DNA of 64,000 nt from Trichobilharzia regenti (lineage: Eukaryota > Platyhelminthes > Trematoda > Strigeidida > Schistosomatidae): the NCBI GenBank assembly GCA_944472135.2, contig OX235264.1, positions 119,503,809-119,567,808 on the forward strand, read 5' to 3'. Of the stretch, positions 54,501-60,500 are shown piece after piece (the stretch's first letter is position 1; every line of letters starts with the position of its first letter). Both the position numbers and the translations under genes were made by a program. Below the pieces are notes generated by a model, which saw nothing but the letters and a program-made list of their open reading frames with translations, did no database searches and was not told the origin of the DNA.

Positions 54501-57500
54501 GTAAGTAGGTGTTTTTTCTCTATTTTATTCAACACTTGAGTACTACAGTGTGTTTAAACTCTTTTAAACAACATCTGTACACAGTTTCTTTGGTTGGTGA
54601 TGAGGTTATTACTACCATAGTTGAGTATTTGGTCTGTGTACGGTGATTTTTTACACACTTGTGTTTCTAAATTTCCTGTGTTAGTTCTCTTGATTAAGAC
54701 ATCTAAATATGGGATTTTATTATCTAATTCTTCTTCTCTTATGAATTTGATGTCTTCAAATATTATTATTATTGTATCCTTTAGCTCCTAGAGGAACATA
54801 GGGCTTCAGCTGCGCACCTCCATTGCCGTCTGTTTTCTGACAACTTTTTCACTCCGCTCCAAGTCTGCCCACATGCTTTCATCTCCTCCTCACATGACCT
54901 CCTCCAAGTCACCCTCAAACTGACGACCAACTCGCCGCTTCCCTTTCGGGTTACACTCGAGCGATGGCTTGTCTAGTGATGTCACTTGATGCTTTCCTCA
55001 AAGTATGGCCAATCCATCTCCATTTCTTCCTGCCTATTTGTTTCACAATCGGTTCCTGATTGGTTCGCTCCCAATTAATTATTAATTTGTGGGTACATTC
55101 CAAATCATTTCTTTTGATTATTACAAATGTATCATCAACGTATTGTACCTAGATTTTTGGTTTAATTATAGTTAGAGATATTAATTCTAATCTTCGCATG
55201 ACGGAATCAGCTATCAATCCTGATATGGGCAAACCCATTGGTGTTCCTTTTATTTGTTAGTAAATTTGATTATTGAATTGGAAGTATGTTGTAAGGACCT
55301 TTCGAAAGCTTCGAACTAAACTAACTAGCTCCTGTAATATTGTGATTATAAGTGTTTTTAAAAATTAGATGCAATAATATACCAAATGCTGGAAGTTCTA
55401 TAGTGTGACATTTGTAGTGTTATCGAATAAAGCATATTGTTATTACTATTATTTTCTTGAAAGTCCCTGGAGGAACCTGCTCCATACTGTCATAACATTT
55501 CGTAAGTACTAATGTGGTGTGAGCTGGCTGCGCACAAGCTGAAATTTTAGACAGAAGTTTACGTCAATGTTGTACCCCTAATCTGGGTCATGAGAGAAAA
55601 ACAATAACAAAGCTCAACCTTGAGGAACTCACCGACCAATCACAGCACACGTAACGTGTTCAAATACGATTAGCAGAAATATAGCCTAATTTTCTGAGAA
55701 GCGGTCACAAGCAGTACAGAATAAGCTTCAGTAAGAAAACAAACCCATCAGAACACAGTGCTTCTCCGCTGTCAATAATGCACATAGAAATCCATAAATA
55801 TCTGCTGATTTTCTCAATAAGTTTAAGTAATAGAATAAACAACATGAAATTATGGAAAGAAACGAACAGGTGAGAGCCGATTACTCAACAAATTTGTAGG
55901 AGAAAGTGGAGATGGATTGATCGGAAGTAAATTGAGGAGACCGTCAAATGACATTGCTTACCAGGCCATCGCTCGAGTAGGATTCAAATGGGATGCCACC
56001 AGTGGGTGATTGGTGCTAGCGTGAAAAGGAGGAGATCGTATGGCTAGGAGGAGATGAGAGAGTTTGGTCTATCTTGGACCCAGCTGAAGAGGATCCCAGA
56101 AAACAGAAGAAAGTGGAGGTATGCTGTTGAAGCTAGCAATATGTTCCACTTTGAACCCAAGGGGATAATAATAATAATAGTCACGTACTGTTGAACTGTG
56201 GAAATAGTATTCAGACGTTAACACCAACAAAAACAATGATTCTTACTGTGAAAACAATATTCCTTTGCGACTAACTGTCTGTATCACACCACCACAAAGT
56301 CACACACACACTGTTATTAATGAGACAACATTTCATCAGCTTGCTAAGTTTCCACACCGCCGTTTACACATGTATATATAATACTGAAGCACCTAATTTT
56401 CTCAGTTTCTGTCAGTGTATATAGTATTATATATAGTATATGTATATATAGTACTATATGTAGTACTTCCGTGAGCATTAAAAACTAGGGAGGTCGACAT
56501 GGAAAGGACAAAACTTATATTTTAATAGCTTTTGTCAAGATAGCTCTAAATGCGGACTAGTCAAGACTCTGTACTAAAGAGCGAGGAGAAAATGTTCTAT
56601 AGAGAAATTAGAGGAAGAGTTTGGGTTTCTTGTAAAGATGTTGAAGAGCAATCGGTACCCTCAAAGGTTCACCAACAACTATGGAAGATCTGAAGTCACA
56701 AATGTAAAACAAATTACAGTGAGAAAAAAACCAATATAAATTCAGCTTGATTATGAAGATGAAAACATTGCAGCAATGATCAACTGAAGTCTGAGTGCAT
56801 CACTAACCATAGCTTATCCCGCAGCTAAGCTCATTCCCGTCTATCGAACAACTTGCTCCTTGGTGCAATCAAAAATTGATAGATATCCTTCTCATGTATA
56901 TACAAATTTACATGTGCCTGAGGGAGCAGTTACATTGGAAGAATAGAAAGAAGGGCATATCTACGATTTTCTGAACCTGTAACAAAAAGCTTATGTCTAA
57001 AGGGAACAAATGCTTTAAACAGTGTTACCGCTAGGCATCTCCTTGATACGGGTCATGTGGTGGACGTCGAAAAGTCGTTCAAAATTATCAATAGGGGCAA
57101 AAGAGCCCAATTCAACTCAAGTTTGCTGAAGCCATTTCTATCAAGCGCTTGAAACCTGATTTGTGCGTCCAGAAAGGAGCGGTTATCAGTCTTTCTTTGC
57201 CCTAAATATTTTCATCTCTCTTTCATCTGAATGCATAAAGCTAAAAAGTTCCCATTGTGTATGTGATATGTACCCACATGATGTGTGTGTGTTTTGTTTT
57301 TGACAGTCTATTATATTTGTTATGTGTAAATGGATCGATATTTCATTCTAAGTGACAGTATGCTTTTGTCTGTCCACTAACTAAAAAACATGTATGACCT
57401 TGTTGTCACATGACATTACAACCAATCATGTTAAGACTGTCTATTATTGGTTCATGTGTATTAGTCATTTCCATGTATAATCTTACTTTATTATTCTGGT

Positions 57501-60500
57501 TCACACACATTTCGTACATTCGTACCATTTCACTCACACACTTGTGTGACATTTATTTTCCTTGTCTGGAAAAATACAAGTATCATCGTAAACCTGGTGG
57601 TCTTCTGATTTCCCTCTTTCCGTGACAAGACAATTTAACTACTCGACGAGTACATAACAGTATGATTATTATTGTTCGGAATAGTGTTTAAAATTGCACA
57701 CATATATATGTATATATGATTACTGTATGCATATATTGATCGATTGATGTTTGTTTGAAATGAACTCTGTGCAAGTATGTTAAAATTGTTGTTGTAGATA
57801 TATTTAATAATGTCTTTGCCCTGTAAGCAGCTGACGAGAAGGCAACGAATTAAAAGATGGTACCACTTTATTCTGCTAAAACTGTAGTTCTTTCTTTGTT
57901 CAAATTCACTAAGGGGAATAAATGTATGAGGGAGACTTTTATTTCACGTTTGATATTGAGCATAACAATTACCTATAACATACTCATTTGATTCTTTTCT
58001 CTTGTTACTTACTTTATTTTATCAGATAAAATCGATATTTGTTCTATTCATCGAGGATATTTATGTACTAATGGACATTGTATCCCAACTGGTCGAGATT
58101 TCTTTTGTGAATGTAATCCTGGTTTCACACTGTCATATGATCGTCGAAGGTGTATAAGTAAGTTCAAAAGATATTTATGTATTAATATGCGCGAGAATAT
58201 CTACAGAATGTCATCGCCTTCCTCCAAAACGGGCAATGTTAGCTGATATAGAGTCAGGCTGGAAAAGAGCTAGTGGTGGTCGAACCAAAAAAAATGGCGC
58301 AAGTCAATGAAATCCACGACAGTTAGTTTAAGCCAGCCACGTAGGAGGGTGTAGACTTCCTGACTGGTTGGGGTCCCTAGGACGTTGAAAACCAATGAAG
58401 GCTGAAGACAATCGGTGATATGCCTCGAAATCGTTCTCAATGGCTGGCGCAGTTGCATCCACTCCTCTTGACTTATAATTTCCACTGCAACTAAATTGTT
58501 CTTCGATATTGCTATTCCTTTTGTTTCATATCCCTGTCTACTGTCTTTGTTATGCATTTCTTCTACTTTCTTCTCCTGCTTTGTGTCCTAGAAGGAGTGG
58601 GGTGCGGCGACTTGAACTGCTGCACATTGGTGCAAAGTTCTATGTAGAAAACAGACAGACAGATATGCCTGAGGTAAATTTAGAATATCAAGCTACTTAC
58701 TACCTATGTGACCAGTAGTGATTAAGCACAAAAGTAAATATTTGAGCAGTAGTTACTTAGTTAGTTAGAATTCGTGACCTTTGAAGACAATCTCAGATAC
58801 TCTTGAAGAGCCGCTAGTAAGATAATAAACGAACAGTAGTGTTAAAACAGTTAGTCTATTTGATGAATTTGAATCAGACATTTAGAGGACAAATTTCGTA
58901 AGATGATATCGTCATTTCGTAATTCCTCCTCAATCGTTTTACAACCAACATGGTTAAGAATAATAAAATAAAGTTTATGACAATTACTCAGTTATTTAAA
59001 ACAAAACAAAAGTACATACTAGTGACCAAACATATTTAAAGAGGTCAAGTATACTCGTCATGGTAGGCGAAGGCTGAAGTCTATTGTTTTGGTTTTGTAT
59101 ACATGCTTTAGGATGTATGTGATTAATCCCCAAAAGTGTTTCCATCACCTTTAATAACCAACCTTTAACTAGAGTTATGTGATGAAATAATTGTGAAAGA
59201 GTCATTAATATTGATTTTTTTGACCTGAGATTACTACGTACTTCGCAATGAATGACGATGGATTTCTATTCAGATTAGTACTTCTTTTCTACACAAAGTT
59301 CTGGCTTAAAGTCATGAATGGCCAAGGCCTCAGCTGTCTTTAGAAGTCTATAACGAAGAAAACGCCGCCAACATAATAGCATGGATTCTGGAGATGGTCT
59401 TAAAATCATGGTCAGGGCAGGTAGAGTGACAGGAGTCGATCAGGTGTTCTAGAATGGAGCATAGCACATCCTTTGTTTTTCCCTTGTAAAACCATACAAC
59501 TGGAATACGTTCTTATTTTGATGTGGGAAGCGTCCTCTGGCTACCAACAATATACCTTGCTCCACAATAAGACCAGGTGAACTGATAGATGCACATGGAG
59601 GCGGCCAGACGAGGGAGCTTATCTTTTGCAGAGATGGAGAACGACTTGTGGCTGGTGAACGTCATTTGTAATTGTGCTGCAAAGAACATCTTACAGACTG
59701 CTTTAGAGAGACTAGGTGTATATGCGATTGTACAGCATGAGGATGATATCGCCGCCGAAAAGAGGAGTAACTCCTCACTGAACGCCTATTCTTTTATATT
59801 AACTAGAAGTCAAGGTATGAGTGACAGCACTACAGACTTATAACATGGGATGTAATTAAGCCAACAAGTAACCAGCACTTTTCAATGTCGAAATGGGTTT
59901 TTCCTAAGTTATTTAGAGAAGTCAATATATTCAATAATTCCAGTGGTGAATAGCTGCGAAAGCTCCTTTCAGGTGACACTACCTTTAGGTACTGCTATGA
60001 TAATGACCTTCAGTGGAATTCAAAACGTACGATTCATCCTATTTGAAACCAATTAGCTGAATAATCGCGTGAGACTCGATACCAATAACTATCCTTTCAA
60101 GCAACTGAGACATTACAGCCATATCATATCAGTAAAGAATGCATGCATATTGAGCTGGCGAGTTTCGAATGAGACGAAATAAGCATCTTAAATCCCATTG
60201 CTAGTCGCTCTTAATCGAAAAACACCACAATTCTTTGATTAGACATTACTAACTAGTGTGTTATGTCTAGTCCTTTCTTTGGTGCAGAATGAATTCTATC
60301 ATTCGGCCTTACAATGTGGCCATCATGCAACTAGCACGAAACCTAGTTCAAGTAAGGCTTCCTGCCAACTGCCTTCAACTATCTAATATCATCAAACCAA
60401 TGTGCACAACGATGGCAAGCCACTTAGTGGAATGGTGGTCACATTGTAAACCTGACTGACAGAAGCCAGTCTGCACCAAACGAAGGACAAAACACATCAC

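Noticed and set aside
58270..58557. 95-codon minus-strand frame
   Set aside because: Looks protein-like in places, but no family recognised and no second copy in the window to support an element.
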